The translations under genes were made by a program, and so were the position numbers. Below, one piece after another: positions 45,333 through 58,000 of a stretch of DNA of 64,000 nucleotides; position 1 is the stretch's first letter, and every line of letters starts with the position of its first letter. Below the pieces are notes generated by a model. That model was not told the DNA's origin, searched no databases, and worked only from the letters and a program-made list of their open reading frames with translations. Location: contig NC_087388.1 of the NCBI RefSeq assembly GCF_963675165.1, positions 5,923,651 through 5,987,650 on the forward strand, given 5' to 3'. This DNA comes from Halichondria panicea (Eukaryota; Porifera; Demospongiae; Suberitida; Halichondriidae).

Positions 45333-47042
45333 ATGGCCGAATTGAACATAGGTTATGAAGCTCTTGTGAGCTGTCATGAAAAGCTGGTCTCTGAAATTGC
45401 TCAAGACCCAAAGCAGATGGCTGTCACATTATTCTAGCATCGCTTCATATTTGAGGATACAAAAGCTATAATCAATGAGCTAGACCGAACCAAAAGAGAT
45501 AAAGCGATATTACTAGTGGACAACATTGAAAGCAAAGTCAAGTCTTATCCAGAATTATATGAAAAATTCCTGTTCATTCTCGGTGAAAACAAATTGCTGT
45601 ATTGCGACCTTTTGAAATCGCTCCAAGAGGAGTATGAAATTATTGAAACCGAGTTTAAAGAAGGTAATTTGATTGCATAGACTAGGACTTGTGTGTAGAC
45701 TATGTATCTACTTAATGCATAGCTACTAAAAAGTGTGTGCACAAGCTACTACATTATGTACAGTCATGTGATCACTCATTTAGCCCCAGTTTATATTTTA
45801 CTTTGTGCAGGATATGACCCATTAAGCCTGCTACAACAATGCCATTTTGATTGTGGTTTTCACAGTATAAATATTTATATAGGCTTTGGGGAGCTATATT
45901 ACATTAGTATACAGTGCTGAAATTGTGTGTTCGTCTATATAGAAGTACCTATCATGGACGATGGAGATGGAGGGACACTACCTGATCCACTAGAGCACCC
46001 TCCTGATGACACTGAAGTAGGAGCGGACCTCAGAGCAAAAAACCAACAAAAGATTGAAAAGAAGGAAAACAAAAGGACCACTCTATGTCTCATCTTTTTG
46101 TTTGGGGTAACCTTATTGGGTGTAATGAGCACTTTTGGTTTAGTACTGCATTACAACAATCGGTATTTGCTCGTTGGTACTACCAATGTGGCACAAATTC
46201 ACCGGCAATCTGTGCCACTGATTGGAATACTTGACAATCCATCAACTTTTGATAGTGTTAGATTCTCAGAACCAACCAACGGAACAGACTTTGTCCCCAT
46301 TAGCTTCTATACATTGAGGAATTGCTCTTCTTCAGCTTCGTTCATAGATGTTGATATCAATGAGACAATGATTGGAAACTTTGGCTCCTCAACTGATAAG
46401 AGCAAGGCTGTTACTGAGTTGTATCTGGCAAGTAATACTACATTGACAGTAGATATAACCACTGACGTCATCCCAACCTATGCGACCAATCACTGTGTTG
46501 CATTTCTCCTTGTTTATGACGATTTTAGCAACTATATAAACTTTGTTTCCAATTCTTCAGAATTGGAAAATAATTTTTATCACAAAGAATGTATTGTTAA
46601 TGAAGATTCACAAACGATGAATATATCATTCGACACCCCATCGTACTACTATATTGGTGTGTATACAGATATTCCAACTGAAGCTACTACTTTCTCTTTA
46701 CACTTTGTTGGAAATTTTTTTCGATACGACATTTCAAACAGGAACGCTGGTTGCTCTATAGACTCTATTGTTGCTTTTTTAAGCTGCGAATTTTCTCCAA
46801 ATACTAATTCCATGTCCAAGGAAACTTGTATTGTTGGTTCTGTACCACCTAGTATTACATCATTAGGAATAAAAGGATCAAGTGTAAACTTTTACACTGC
46901 TGTCGTTTCAGCCACAAAAAGTGTGATCTATTCTAGTCTTCCTATAATTATTGTTGTTTGCATTATTTGCATTGTGAGTTCCATCTATTGTTGTTGTTTG
47001 TGTTATCAAACGAAGACCAAAGACCGTTATTTTGTACACTAG
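45333..47042 (+). pseudogene. CARD receptor copy with nonsense codon in the CARD; ectodomain intact
   Basis: The ATG at 45333 opens MAELNIGYEALVSCHEKLVS, close to gene 39719, but TTATTCTAGCATCGC puts TAG at 45435-45437 where the relative has CAG. The rest of the CARD exon is otherwise open to about 45662. A linker exon lies near 45811-45868 and the last exon runs from about 45943 to TAG at 47042. That exon runs straight from the acidic linker (GADLRA) into KNQQKIEKKENKRTTLC and transmembrane segment 1 with no intron. Ectodomain (VAQIHRQSVPLIG, PSYYYIGVYTDIPTE, ETCIVGSVPPS) and second hydrophobic segment are complete. An ATG at 45954 could start a CARD-less membrane protein of about 362 residues. 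Confidence 0.7.
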
Positions 47043-47259
47043 TTAACATTATTATGTATTGTATATTGCTTATGTTGAATTGATTCATGAATGTAGTTGT
47101 ATTCTTCAATTGGTAACAAAGAATTTATGACATGAATTAGTATTAAATCAAGTTATCTAGTGACTGTTAACTCTCAAAGCATATGTCTCATCTTATCTAT
47201 ACAGTAGGCCTATTACTACTTAATATCCAATATCCCTTTTCATTTTACCTTATCAACAT

Positions 47260-47480
47260 GCAGAGAGAGTTTCGGAATTTCTTTGTATTTGATGCTTCTG
47301 CTTTTTCGGTTCGTCTTCTTGACCAGTCGAGATTTGTGTCTGTTTGCTATTAGCAGTGAGGTTTAGGAGGGTGTGGGGGCAGGTAGTGTGTGGGCGTGGA
47401 GTGGGTTATGATGGAACTGTGATCATATTATACGATCTATCAACTGCTCGAGTGGTACGAACTTCGTTTGATATATTTGA
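47260..47480 (+). repeat. Relic of the CARD-gene upstream region
   Basis: TCTTGACCAGTCGAGATTTG, GGCAGGTAGTGTGTGGGCGTG and the CTCGAGTGGTACGAA stretch match 4990-5170 and 54700-54870. No CARD exon follows. Confidence 0.55.
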
Positions 47481-47939
47481 ATTTGCGTTATGGTGACGAG
47501 TGAATAGTATAGGACATGACAAGTAACAAAAGGATGGTATAGTATGATATTGACCTCTAAACTTCTGGTACAATAAAGGGTGCACCATGTACCTTCTGCT
47601 TTGTTGCTAGGTATTATTCCCTATAGCCTGCATGGGTATACTACACATTTCCCTGGTACAAAAGATTCTTGTAGAATACATGATATATATAATATATAGA
47701 TGAAATGTGCATGGATGAAGTTTAAATTTTGACCAAGAATCCACACACACAAGCCCAGATTTTTATTATTCAGTCTATTATAAGGGCAGTGCTACCATAA
47801 TTACTCTTTTTTTATTTTTTTTCTCTGCAGGGAATGTTCTGAAGCCTGCTAAGGCAGTCATGCTTTGCGGCTTATATGCAATTATGCAATTACATTGCCA
47901 AAAGGCATTCAGTATTTTAAGCACTGCTACTGTAACATC

Positions 47940-48300
47940 TGGTACGACTATTTGCAACGCCTTGAATGCTGGTGAAAAAGTTGAATACATGATACATTCA
48001 ATGCATTGCTAGTTTAGGCTTATCGTTGTCATTAGAGACTAATTGCCAGTGCTCTATGATTGGATGTGTTGTCAGCTTAATTGGCTTGTGTGATCTGCAA
48101 TATAAAAGTGCCTCGAGTTAAGATACCTTTGGTGGGATCAATGAAATTTCTTCACTTCACTGAATTGATGCTGGTCATTTCCATTATATTACCGCTATTG
48201 CTCAGTAACTTGCAGAGCTAACAACATCTGCTTCCATTTGGCTCTAGTTTTTCATAGACTGCACTAAGATCATCTAAAGCTGAGAACTTGGAGTCCATGA
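47940..48300 (-). pseudogene. Relic of a CARD-Death receptor gene (small exons only)
   Basis: In minus order it keeps a piece of the Death exon start (about 48300-48205), the two small juxtamembrane exons (about 48190-48140 and 48100-48030, degenerate), and the CATTCAAGGCGTTGC start of the transmembrane exon at about 47970-47955. All are reduced and out of frame, and most of the Death and ectodomain sequence is deleted. Confidence 0.55.
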
Positions 48301-48849
48301 CAGTTTTTATTAGACTGTCTATAGCTATAATTGTTCACGATTTTCGGCATCATGTGAATACATAATGCATGTGTTTACCCAGTGTACACAGAGCCCTAAT
48401 GTAAAAGGGCAAAAATTGTCAATAGATATACTTATATAGCTGCTACTCAGCACATGGCCAGGGTGTAAACACTCTAAGGGTACAAACTAAAGTAATGGAA
48501 TGTTTATTAATGAAGTTTTGTTGAAATTCCACACACACAAGCCCAATAATAGTTGTGTATACTGCAGACTTTAGGGGGATTATTATAAGAACAGCGTTGC
48601 CAACTTGCCATTTGTTTTGCTGCTTGCTCCACATAAAGGGAGTGTTCTGAAGCCTACAAAGGTATATATAGTCATGCCTTGAGGCTTACATGCGGCTATG
48701 TGGATATAGGTATAGCACACTTCCTTGTGGAAAGTCATTGACTCACATTGTATATGCATGCATAAAAATCGCTTCATATAATTATACATGCATACAACAT
48801 TGTACTGGAGAAACTACTAAAAAATGTTTATCATGAAATGGAAGTTATA

Positions 48850-50641
48850 CTATGTATATGCAATAATAATTATGATTGCAAATACCAAAACAAAGAAATT
48901 TGGAGTGCACTGTTTTCTATTGCTACTTGGAGTGGGAGGTACTATAGCAACAACACACAATTCATCGTTTTCCTCAGTCATAGAAATACTAGATAGTGAA
49001 ACAGTACATTGCCTGATGTTGTCGTCATATAATATAACCGTGCACGTACTTATAGATTTCTCTGCAATCTCATGGATATTATATTGATGAGAAATTCCAG
49101 AGATGCGTAGATTGATGGTAGTAGGTACCATAGTAGTACAGATCACCAGACCAGCGTATAAATAGGAGTTTTTATTGAGCACTATCATCGCAGACAACCG
49201 ACTTCGGTTTAAACAAAATTTAAACAAAAAACCAGTTTGTATGCCAGTCTTCTGATTCAGAAACTCGGTATAATTATACTTCCAGGTCATCATATATCGC
49301 TAGAATAACTGGGCAATCACATGAGCTGGACACAATAGCTTGAGATGGGGTAATTGAATATGTTAGACTGGACCCATTCAAATAATAGCCTTCGTCAACG
49401 TGTTGTATTGGTCTAGTTACGCTGAAAGAGATCGGTTTATTCACAGCAACATGGTCAACATCCAGTTCTTGACAATCGTTGACTGTGAAGTCAATGAGAA
49501 ATCCTCGAGAAAGCTGGTTCTTTTCAATTACAGTGAGACTTATCGAGTCATGTGTACTCTTGATAAATGAGTTAACAAAGATTGCAGACATTTCAGGAAG
49601 TTGACATATGCTGTTTACATTGATGTTTAGGGGTGATGCAGGAAGAACAGTATTCATGTCTGTTGTAGAAAATGTAGGCTCTTCAAAACCAGTAGTGGGC
49701 TGAGTGGGCGGAGTTGACGTTATTGTCCATGGAGATTCAGAAACATTAGTGGGCAGAGTTGATGTTGTCCATGGAGGTTCAGAAACAGTAGTAGTTGGAA
49801 ACACTAAAGAATTTTCAGAACCAGTAGTGGGCGGAGTTGACGTATCAGTATGAGATAGCTCTAGTGTGAGAACAGGCAGTAAGACTGCTAAGACCACCAC
49901 TGTTAGTACCACAATGACAACCAGTAAGATTATTATCGTCAAGAGCCACGACCATTTGCATCGCCTTGAATGCTGATGAAAAAAGTTGAATAAATAATAC
50001 ATTAAATATAATGCTAGTTAAGGCTTACCGTTGTTACTAGAGACTGATCGCCAGTGCTGGATATGTCTCCATGATTGGTGTCAGCTTTGCTTGTGTGATC
50101 TGCATTCAGTGCATTCATGTTGTGAATAATTATATAGAAGTGTCTATATAGAGTTAATTTACCTTTGGTGGGATCAATGGAATTTTTCTGCTTCACTGTA
50201 TTGATGCTGGTCATTTCCATTGTGCCGCTATCAGACCCTTAATAGAGTATAATATAATGATTGTAATTCCGAGCAGGTATAGCACTAACCATTAGTAGCC
50301 AGCTGCAGTGAAGAGGAACTCAGTCTGTACTCTGTATTTCCGGTAGCTTTAGTAAGACATCTTTCGACCACCTTTGCGAGATCATTGTGCCCAACACTAG
50401 AACGTGAGAGAGCCTCAAACACGTCTGTCCAGTTTCTCTCACCACCTTTTAGCCACTCTGATAGACCCTCAAGATAGCAGTTATCAGGATCTTCACGACA
50501 TCTTATATTGATAGTTTCAATAGTAGAATTATTAACTTGCAGAGCTAACAGCATCTGCTTCCATTTGGCTCTAGCTTGCAATGTTGCTTCATAGACTGCA
50601 CTAAGATCATCTAAAGTTATTGAGAGTTTGGAGTCGGCCAT
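48850..50641 (-). pseudogene. Death-TM-ectodomain receptor with one frameshift
   Basis: Exons 50641-50290 (Death, starting MADSKLSITLDDLSAVYEAT), 50237-50163, 50099-50029 and 49972-48850, phases 1, 1, 0. The Death domain shows WKQMLLALQV, CYLEGLSEWLKGGERNW and VGHNDLAKVVER. A strong transmembrane segment (LLTIIILLVVIVVLTVVVLA) follows, then a long Thr/Pro/Ser-rich stalk, the ectodomain (YYLNGSSLTYSITPSQ) and a hydrophobic tail (FFVLVFAIIIIIAYT). Near 49275-49285 relatives have GAAATATATACCGAG but this copy has GAAGTATAATTATACCGAG, a 4-base gain that breaks the frame mid-ectodomain. There is no CARD exon upstream; the Death exon has its own ATG. Confidence 0.8.
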
Positions 50642-51354
50642 AACAATAATTATATAGCTAAAATTAATGATTCACTGTTTCTCTCAGTATGCATGTGGTT
50701 GGCTAACTGTACACAAAGATGTATAAAAAAGGGCATCAGATACAACACAAGCCACACCAAGGCATAACCAGTATACAGTGGCCCAGATGGTCACCCGCCA
50801 CTGCTATGGCCACTGCTATGGCTACTGCCAATTGCAAAGAATCACCATGCATATGGCAGCCCGGCCCCCTTATCTCCTGGCGGTATACCAGTCATGCAGG
50901 TGTTCACATCAATCAAGTTAACGCTGAATATACTTTTAACTTTGTTTTGCATGCTTGCCCTGCTGGGAATGTTCTGAAGCCTGCTAAGGTAGTCATATAC
51001 TTAATAATCGAGTTAAGTACTGCTATACATGCATATGTACTATATAGGTATCCAAGCATGTAGCCGTAACTTATGGCTACATAATTTATGGCATAAGATA
51101 GCGTGGGAGTCAGCAAACGCGGGGAACAGCATGTAGCCATAGGATAGCGTGGGAGTCAGCACACGCAGGGGATGCATAGTCTATAGATAAGCAAAACAGT
51201 TTGTGAAACCACTTATAGGAGTATTAATCAGGATACTTAGACATAGTTATTTTGTTGCTCACTGACTCACATTGTAATAAAAGCAAATTGCTATAAATTA
51301 TACTTACAACTATAATTAGTATACATTATAATGAGCTATACCATAATTAATTAA
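50642..51354. other. Spacer, 3' flank type; no gene seen
   Basis: Repeats the 34.8-35.4 kb flank. TAGCGTGGGAGTCAGCA occurs twice in tandem near 51099 and 51145. Confidence 0.45.
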
Positions 51355-53131
51355 TTAAACTGTAAATAATAGCGTTATTGCAGATACTAAAACAAAGAAA
51401 TTAGCAGTGCACTGTTTGCCGTTGTTAGGGGGAGTACAAGTAGGAGCAAGAGGAGATAGTCTCGGAGATACCAGAGCAACAACACACAGTTCATCGTTTT
51501 CCTGGTACACATTAGAGAGCGAATTTATAGTACAGGTGTTGATGTAGTGATGGATAACGGTGCACCTGCTCAAGGGTTTCTCCGCAATCGCAAGGATATT
51601 ATATTGGTAAGAAATTTCAGAGAGGCGTAGATTGATGGTAGTATGTACAATAGTGGTACAGATCACCAGACCAGCGTATAAATAGGAGTTTTTATCAACC
51701 ACTATTTTTGTAGACAGCTCGTCTCGATTGAAGCAAAAGTCAACGATAAAACCAGTTTGTATACCAGTTTTCTGATTCAGAAACTCGTTATATATTTCCA
51801 GGTCATTATATATCACTAGAATAACTGGGCAATCACATGAGCTGGACACAATATCTTGAGATGGGGTAATTGAATATGTTAGACTGGACCCATCCAAATA
51901 ATAGCCTTCGTCAACGTGTTGTATTGGTCCAGTTACATCCAAAGACAACGACTTATTCATTACTGTACGTTCAACATCCAATTTTTGACAATCGTTGATC
52001 GTGAAGTCAATGAAGGCCCCTTGAGGCAGCCAGCTCCCTCCGAATATAGATAAAATTAAGAAATCGATTGTATGTTTGATAAATGAGTCAACGAAGATTG
52101 CTGACACTTTAGGCAGTTGATATATGCTGTTTACATTGATGGGTAGGTCTGATGCAGGAGTCGTGCCACCTGCTACGGTGACGTCTATTGTAGCTGTATG
52201 AAATGTACTCACTGTTGGAGTCGATTCAGAAACAGTAGTATATACGATGGGTGGAGGTGAAGTTGACGTATCAGAATGAGATAGCTCTAGTTTGAGAACA
52301 GGCAGTAAGACTGCTAAGACCACCACTGTTAGTACCACAATGACAACCAATAGGATTATTATCGTCAACAGCCACGACCATTTGCAACGCCTTGAATGCT
52401 GAAGAAAGTTAAATTAAATTCGCATTCATTGTCATGCATGCACAGCCACATGCATCTGCACATGCACATGAGTACATGAAAGTAACTAGTTTAAGCTTAC
52501 CATTGTCACCAGAGATTGATCGCCAATGCTGGATACTTCTTCGTGATTGGTGTCAGTTTGGTTTTCATGATCTGCATTCATGCAATGTTGTTATAAAATT
52601 ATGTGGCTCCTGATAGTTTGGAGTGTATTTATATACCTGTAGTGATGTCAAGCTGACTTTTCTGCTTCACCTCACTGATGTTAGTCATTTCTATTATGCC
52701 GCTATCAGACGCTTAAGGAGTATAATAATGATTGTAACTCCGAGCAGGTATATGTACCACTAACCATTAGTAGCCAGTGAAGATGAACTCAGTCTGTACT
52801 CTGTATTTCCGGTAGCTTTAGTAAGACGTCTTTCGACCACCTTAGCGAGATCACTGTGCCCAATACTAGAGCGTGAGAGAGCCTCAAACACGTCTGTCCA
52901 GTTTCTCTCTTCACCTTTTAACCACTCTGATAGACCCTCAAGATAGCAGTTATCAGGATCTTCACTACATCTTATATTGATAGTTTCAATAGTAGTATTA
53001 TTAAGTTGCAGAGCTAACAACATCTGCTTCCATTTGGCTCTAGCTTGAAATGTTGCTTCATAGACTGCACTAAGATCATTCAAAGTTATTGGATTTTGGA
53101 GTCCTTCACGATGGTTAGAGCGATTATGCAT
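51355..53131 (-). CDS. Intact Death-domain transmembrane receptor, 518 residues, no CARD
   Basis: Exons 53131-52765, 52711-52637, 52571-52501 and 52398-51355 (phases 1, 1, 0). From the first usable ATG the product has a Death domain (about 15-115: LSAVYEATFQARAKWKQMLL, YLEGLSEWLKGEERNW), two short acidic juxtamembrane exons, and an RRCKWSW start-transfer flank. Transmembrane segment 1 is at about 180-205, a short Thr/Pro stalk follows, then the ectodomain with paired Cys (SCDCPVILVIYNDLEIY, FCFNRDELSTK, SYLYAGLVICTT) and a C-terminal hydrophobic stretch (FFVLVSAITLLFTV) with nothing after it. No signal peptide, so the Death end is probably cytosolic. Upstream lies its former CARD exon, split by a MITE. 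Death domains recruit partners of the same fold; which signal it passes is unknown. Confidence 0.8.
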
Positions 53132-53832
53132 ACCTGCTGAGTTTGCTTGATCCACAGCTTCTAAGGCCTTGCAAAGTCAATTTGTAGTTTCTCAGGCCCT
53201 GCGCTTGGAAATTGACAGCTTTAAAAAAAAGTTAAATATCACGTGACCTCAAATTAAAGGCACTAAAAGAAAAGAAAAGGAAAAATGTTTATGGGTTTTT
53301 GATCATGAATAATTATAATTATGACTAAAATTAATTAATGAAAATTATGCACTTCTGCTTATTAAGGAAGTTAGGGGTGTGTTTTCAATTAAAATTCTAT
53401 GAATATCATTATCATTAATATTTATCAAATGCCTCTTGCTATTTTAGAAATAATAGCTTGAGAAACTACAAATTGACTTTGCTTGGCCTAACTCCTTGTA
53501 CTTCATCCACAGCTTCTAACTCCTTGTACTTATCTGTAAGCACTGATAAGAGGAGGTCATCATGTCGCTCGTTCCTTTCCCGAAGTATTGTAATGAATTT
53601 ATCATAAGTTCCCTGAAAACTTTTGACTTTTGCATGCTTGCAATTTTAGCACTAGTATTCTGGCTTTATCCGTGTTTGTTTTGTCAAGCTGATTGATTTC
53701 CTGATTCGTTTCGTATGGTATTAAATGGTTTTGAAACATAACTCCAGCATTTCCTCCCGGATCTGAAGCAAAGTCAGCAACTAGCTGCTCGTTGCAGCTC
53801 ACCAATACATTGTAACCAACATTTGTTGTCAT
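53132..53832 (-). pseudogene. Former CARD exon of the Death receptor, broken
   Basis: The ATG at 53832 opens MTTNVGYNVLVSCNEQLVAD. A 4-base insertion (GCATGCAAAAG where relatives have GCAAAAG) frameshifts it to a stop at about 53602. A MITE splits the remainder, and about 20 bp (CACAGCTTCTAACTCCTTGT) are duplicated beside it. The end (GVDQANSAG-type) is fused in frame to the Death exon, with the usual intron apparently lost. Confidence 0.75.
53165..53488. mobile_element. Harbinger-like MITE inserted in a CARD exon
   Basis: Ends are GGCCTTGCAAAGTCAATTTG and its complement with one or two changes, about 30 bp each. The 3-bp TAA lies on both sides (53162-53164, 53489-53491), as expected for PIF/Harbinger elements. 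324 bp, no open frame. Confidence 0.8.
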
Positions 53833-55068
53833 ATTGCACCACTCACAGACCTGCCATGCAATAAATGTATAGCATTCTTATACCAATGTTGTCTCAATAC
53901 TTACAGTCTTTGCCAGAGTGTAGATTGAAATAGAGATTCTACTGAGGTTTTAAGTTGCAGCTAGCTTCATATGCACACTGGCGTAACATTTTTAATTAAT
54001 GTATCCCAAAAAGAGCTATAGTATTCATTACAGGGGATTTTTCTTTTCAGTACATGCAGTCATGAGATTGAGTGTGAGAGCTTATTCATGCACTGTTACA
54101 CTTGCACTGCACATGTTGCATAAAGGTTCCATATGGAATGCACAGAATTCAAGTTAAGACATCATGTCTCAGCCTATCAACAGTATTATAACACTCCTAG
54201 CTGACAACGTCCAGTCAGATTGTTGGAACTCTTCAGTCTGTACACATTCTTTGAATAGAGACGTCAGTTGAGGTGGGATAAAAGTTTACTCCGACGGAAT
54301 TTCTCTGTCAAATTATGTATGCGGACACCGAGGTGCTTGTCAAGACCGGAAACACGATCATGGCTGCATGTGCAGATAACTTGCTACAGCAGATGCCACA
54401 CCTGCATGCATGGGATGATTAGAATGACATTCATTAGCTGAACAAACACACAACTCCCCCAGAGCCACTATGAATATTATTCACAGGACCACCATGCTAC
54501 TACGATTTTAATAAAGAACGTGACAATGTTAACTTGTCTACACCATTATCCCTACAACGCCAACAGTATTTTCAGGGAGTTATAGCAGCACAGTGTGTGA
54601 ACATAGACTCACACATTTCTGTACTAGCTAGCTGAGTTACCTGGTAATGTGGCAGAGACAGTTCAGTGCAGGATTTCTTTCTCTTTGATGGCTTTTGCCT
54701 CTTCGGTTTGTCTTCTTGACCAGTTGAGATTTGCCGACATCTCCTCTGTTTGTTACTAGCAGTGAGGTTGAGATGGAGTGTGTGGGGGCGGGTAGTGTGT
54801 GGGCGTGGAGTGGGTTAGGAACAGTGACCGTACAATCTCTATTGGCTGCTTGAGTGGTACAAAAGTCGTTTGATTGGACGAATGAATGTTGGAACAGGAG
54901 GGATTGGGTATATACCAGAGTTAGTTTTAACTTAATGAGATCATGAATAATTTTGCTCTAATTAGTCAAGTTATCACACCACCTCAGGCTCTGCTATAAG
55001 ATTGGGGGTGGGGCTCATTTTCATAATAATAATGCTAAAAGCTTATTGTTCACTTACTGTCAAGCATC
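53833..55068. promoter_or_regulatory. Divergent spacer between CARD-Death and CARD-ankyrin genes
   Basis: It lies between the minus CARD start (53832) and the plus CARD start (55069). It is colinear with 25504-26769. Near the plus end GATTGGGGGTGGGGCTCATT is followed by AAAGCTTATTGTTCACTT and TGTCAAGCATC just before the ATG, as at 5357. Confidence 0.5.
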
Positions 55069-58000
55069 ATGTCTGAGTCAGCTGAGTACAAAGCATTCAA
55101 GGACTGTCACAGCAGTCTTATTACTTGCATCAAGCAGTCTCCCAAAGATATCTGTGATCATTTACTCCCTTTTGAGATTCTAGCACCAAACGATCGAGAT
55201 TATCTCAAGAATGACACTCATGATGATGGTGACAAAGCACGACGAATACTTGATGCTGTACTGCTCCAGATGGAAAATAGTCCACTGGTTTTTCATTCAT
55301 TCGTTAGTGCTCTTGAAAAAGCTGGTAGTTTTACGAAGGCTGGTGTACAAAGACTCAAGGATGCATTACAGAGACGAAATCAAGAACAGTGCGATCAAAG
55401 TCAAAGAATAGAAGAGAGTGGTAGGTTGTATAAATATAAATCCTAGATTGTATTATGAAAACCCAACTCATGGATTACTATGTATGCAGCCAATATCCGT
55501 AAGACATTGTTAACTGACCTATTTTTATGATGCCTATACTGGACTATAGCGGGTTCCGAATTAAAGAAGCGTATGAAAGGATTGAAGCCCAGATCTAGAG
55601 TCAGCGATGCATGAAAGCATACCCAACCAATCAAATAACTGTATAATTATATTATAGACTCTATATAATTATATCTAAATCTACAACAATTTTCACCTCA
55701 CTAGTCTAGCTGGAATTAAAAGGAGAAATCAGAGTACACTAATTGACCTTACGTGCCAATGTGTATATAGAATAGTGTATAGAGCAATCTCACTTCACAC
55801 TCTGTATAGTAGTTGATTTTAATAATTTAAGGCTTACAAAGGCTTGCATTTCACGTGAGTTGAAAAGTGACTTAAGTGTGTGAAAAGCAAATTAATCTCA
55901 GTTCACTGATTTTGTATATACAGGATATGAGAGCTATCCAATAAACCTGCTACAACCATTTCCTATGCCGTTTGGATTTGTCATGGCTGACGAAACTATA
56001 TCAGGTACTTTCTTTATAATTATAAAGGCTCTATTTATAATAGGAACTGTACTGTAACACAATAGTGGTACTGGCTTCTTTTCTTCATACATGTACTGTA
56101 CTACTATATACATAGGCATTCTTGAATTACCCTCCGTGGATGATAAAGAGACACTACCTAATCCATTAGAGCACCCTCCTGATGACGCTGAAGTAGGAGC
56201 AGACCTCAGAGCAGCTGCAACAAGTCGACAAGAAGCCCCTACTGGTATATATGTGAATGGAATTAACAGTTGTGCTATAATGTGTGTTTACTAATTGCTA
56301 CAGTTGATACATTTGAAGGACGATTGCTACAAACCTTCCAAAGTAGAGAATTTGAACAAGCCATTGAGCTTCTATCTCAGGCTGAAAGTCAGTACATTGA
56401 TCTGAGAGGTGTGTCTGATGCAGATGGCAAAACTCTCCTTCATCTTGCATGTCGTAATGACTGGATGGACTGGCATGGCATTGTGTGTAGCCTCATCGAT
56501 AAACACCATTGCGATGTCACAGCAGTAGATGAAGATGGGAACACACCTCTTCATGAGGCATATCAATGTGGCAATCTCTTATCAGTAAAGTATCTGCTTA
56601 GCTTACCGACTTGTAATCCTGATGCAGTCAACAAGCACGAGTACACTGTGCTGAGAATGGCCCTTGAAAAGAATGACAGAAAATCTGTAAGAAATCTTTT
56701 AGCGACAGGACGAGTCGATCCTAGGAAAGGTAGCTCATGTGGTCATACATATCCAGAACTACTTGCAATAAATCAGCTTCAACCACAACCACAAAATTAC
56801 GATGGCTCAGCTCTTCAAATGGTGACTCAGTTCGCAAAATGTATGGAGAGTAGCAAATGCAGTATTTGCCCGCCTTTCACTTCTTATTGCTTGCGAGATA
56901 CCCTCCATAAAATCTTGAAGAATCGTGATCAAGTTTCAATCCCTAAAATAGTAGATTGTATTAAAGAGAACATGTTGCCTCTTCCAGCAAACCCAGACAA
57001 GATTCATGATTTGCTTGTGGATATTCAAAGCTTGTCAGACGAGTTTAACATATGTACTAATGAATTAGGGGAACTTCAAGTTCAAAGAAGAGACACAGCT
57101 TTAAGTATGTTACAGTAGCTCTATTGCATTATAACTATAACTGTGTCATAATTATGTATACAGGATATGAGAGCTATCCAGTGAGCCTGCTACAACCATT
57201 TCCTATGCCGTCTGGATTTGTCATAGCTAATGAAACTATATCAGGTACTTACCGTATAGCGGGTATATTTCGAGGGTACAAATGTTCGCGGTTTTCGCGG
57301 ATTGAGTCTGTACCGCGAAAATTTATACCCACGAAAATTTATGAATAGTAGGCGTGTTCAGTATTATGGATTCGAGGCTAACGGTGTGGCGGTACAGCTG
57401 CATGTTGATGTGCGCATGCGCCAAAAGGCTGGAACTCAGACCACGAAAATAAAATCTGCGAAATCCTTTGTAGAGGTCCATCCGCGAAAATTTATACCCT
57501 AGAAATATACCCGCTATACGGTATGTTATACAGAAGGCTATGTATAGGAAATTATAACTATGCTGATACAGCTCTTGTGCCAAATATAGTTAGCTATGAT
57601 GCAGTGCTAGTATCTCTTCTTTTCTTGTGTAGTTCTTGAGTTACCTACCATGGGCGATGGGGATGGAGAGACACTACCTGATCCATTAGAGCACCCTCCT
57701 GATGACGCTGAAGTGGGAGCGGACCTCAGAGCAGCTGCAATAAGTCGACAAGAAGCCCCCACTGGTATGTGACTGTAGTACTTGTGCGATAATTATGACG
57801 GATGTATTAACACAATTGCAGTTGATTCATTTGAAGGACGATTGCTGCAAACCTTCCAAAGTGGAGAATTTTACCAAGCCATTGAGATTCTATCTAAAGC
57901 TGAATATCAGTCCATTGATCTGAGGAGTGTGTCTGATGCAGATGGTAAAACACTCCTTCATCTTGCATGTCGCAAAGGCGGAGTAGACTGGAAGAGCATT

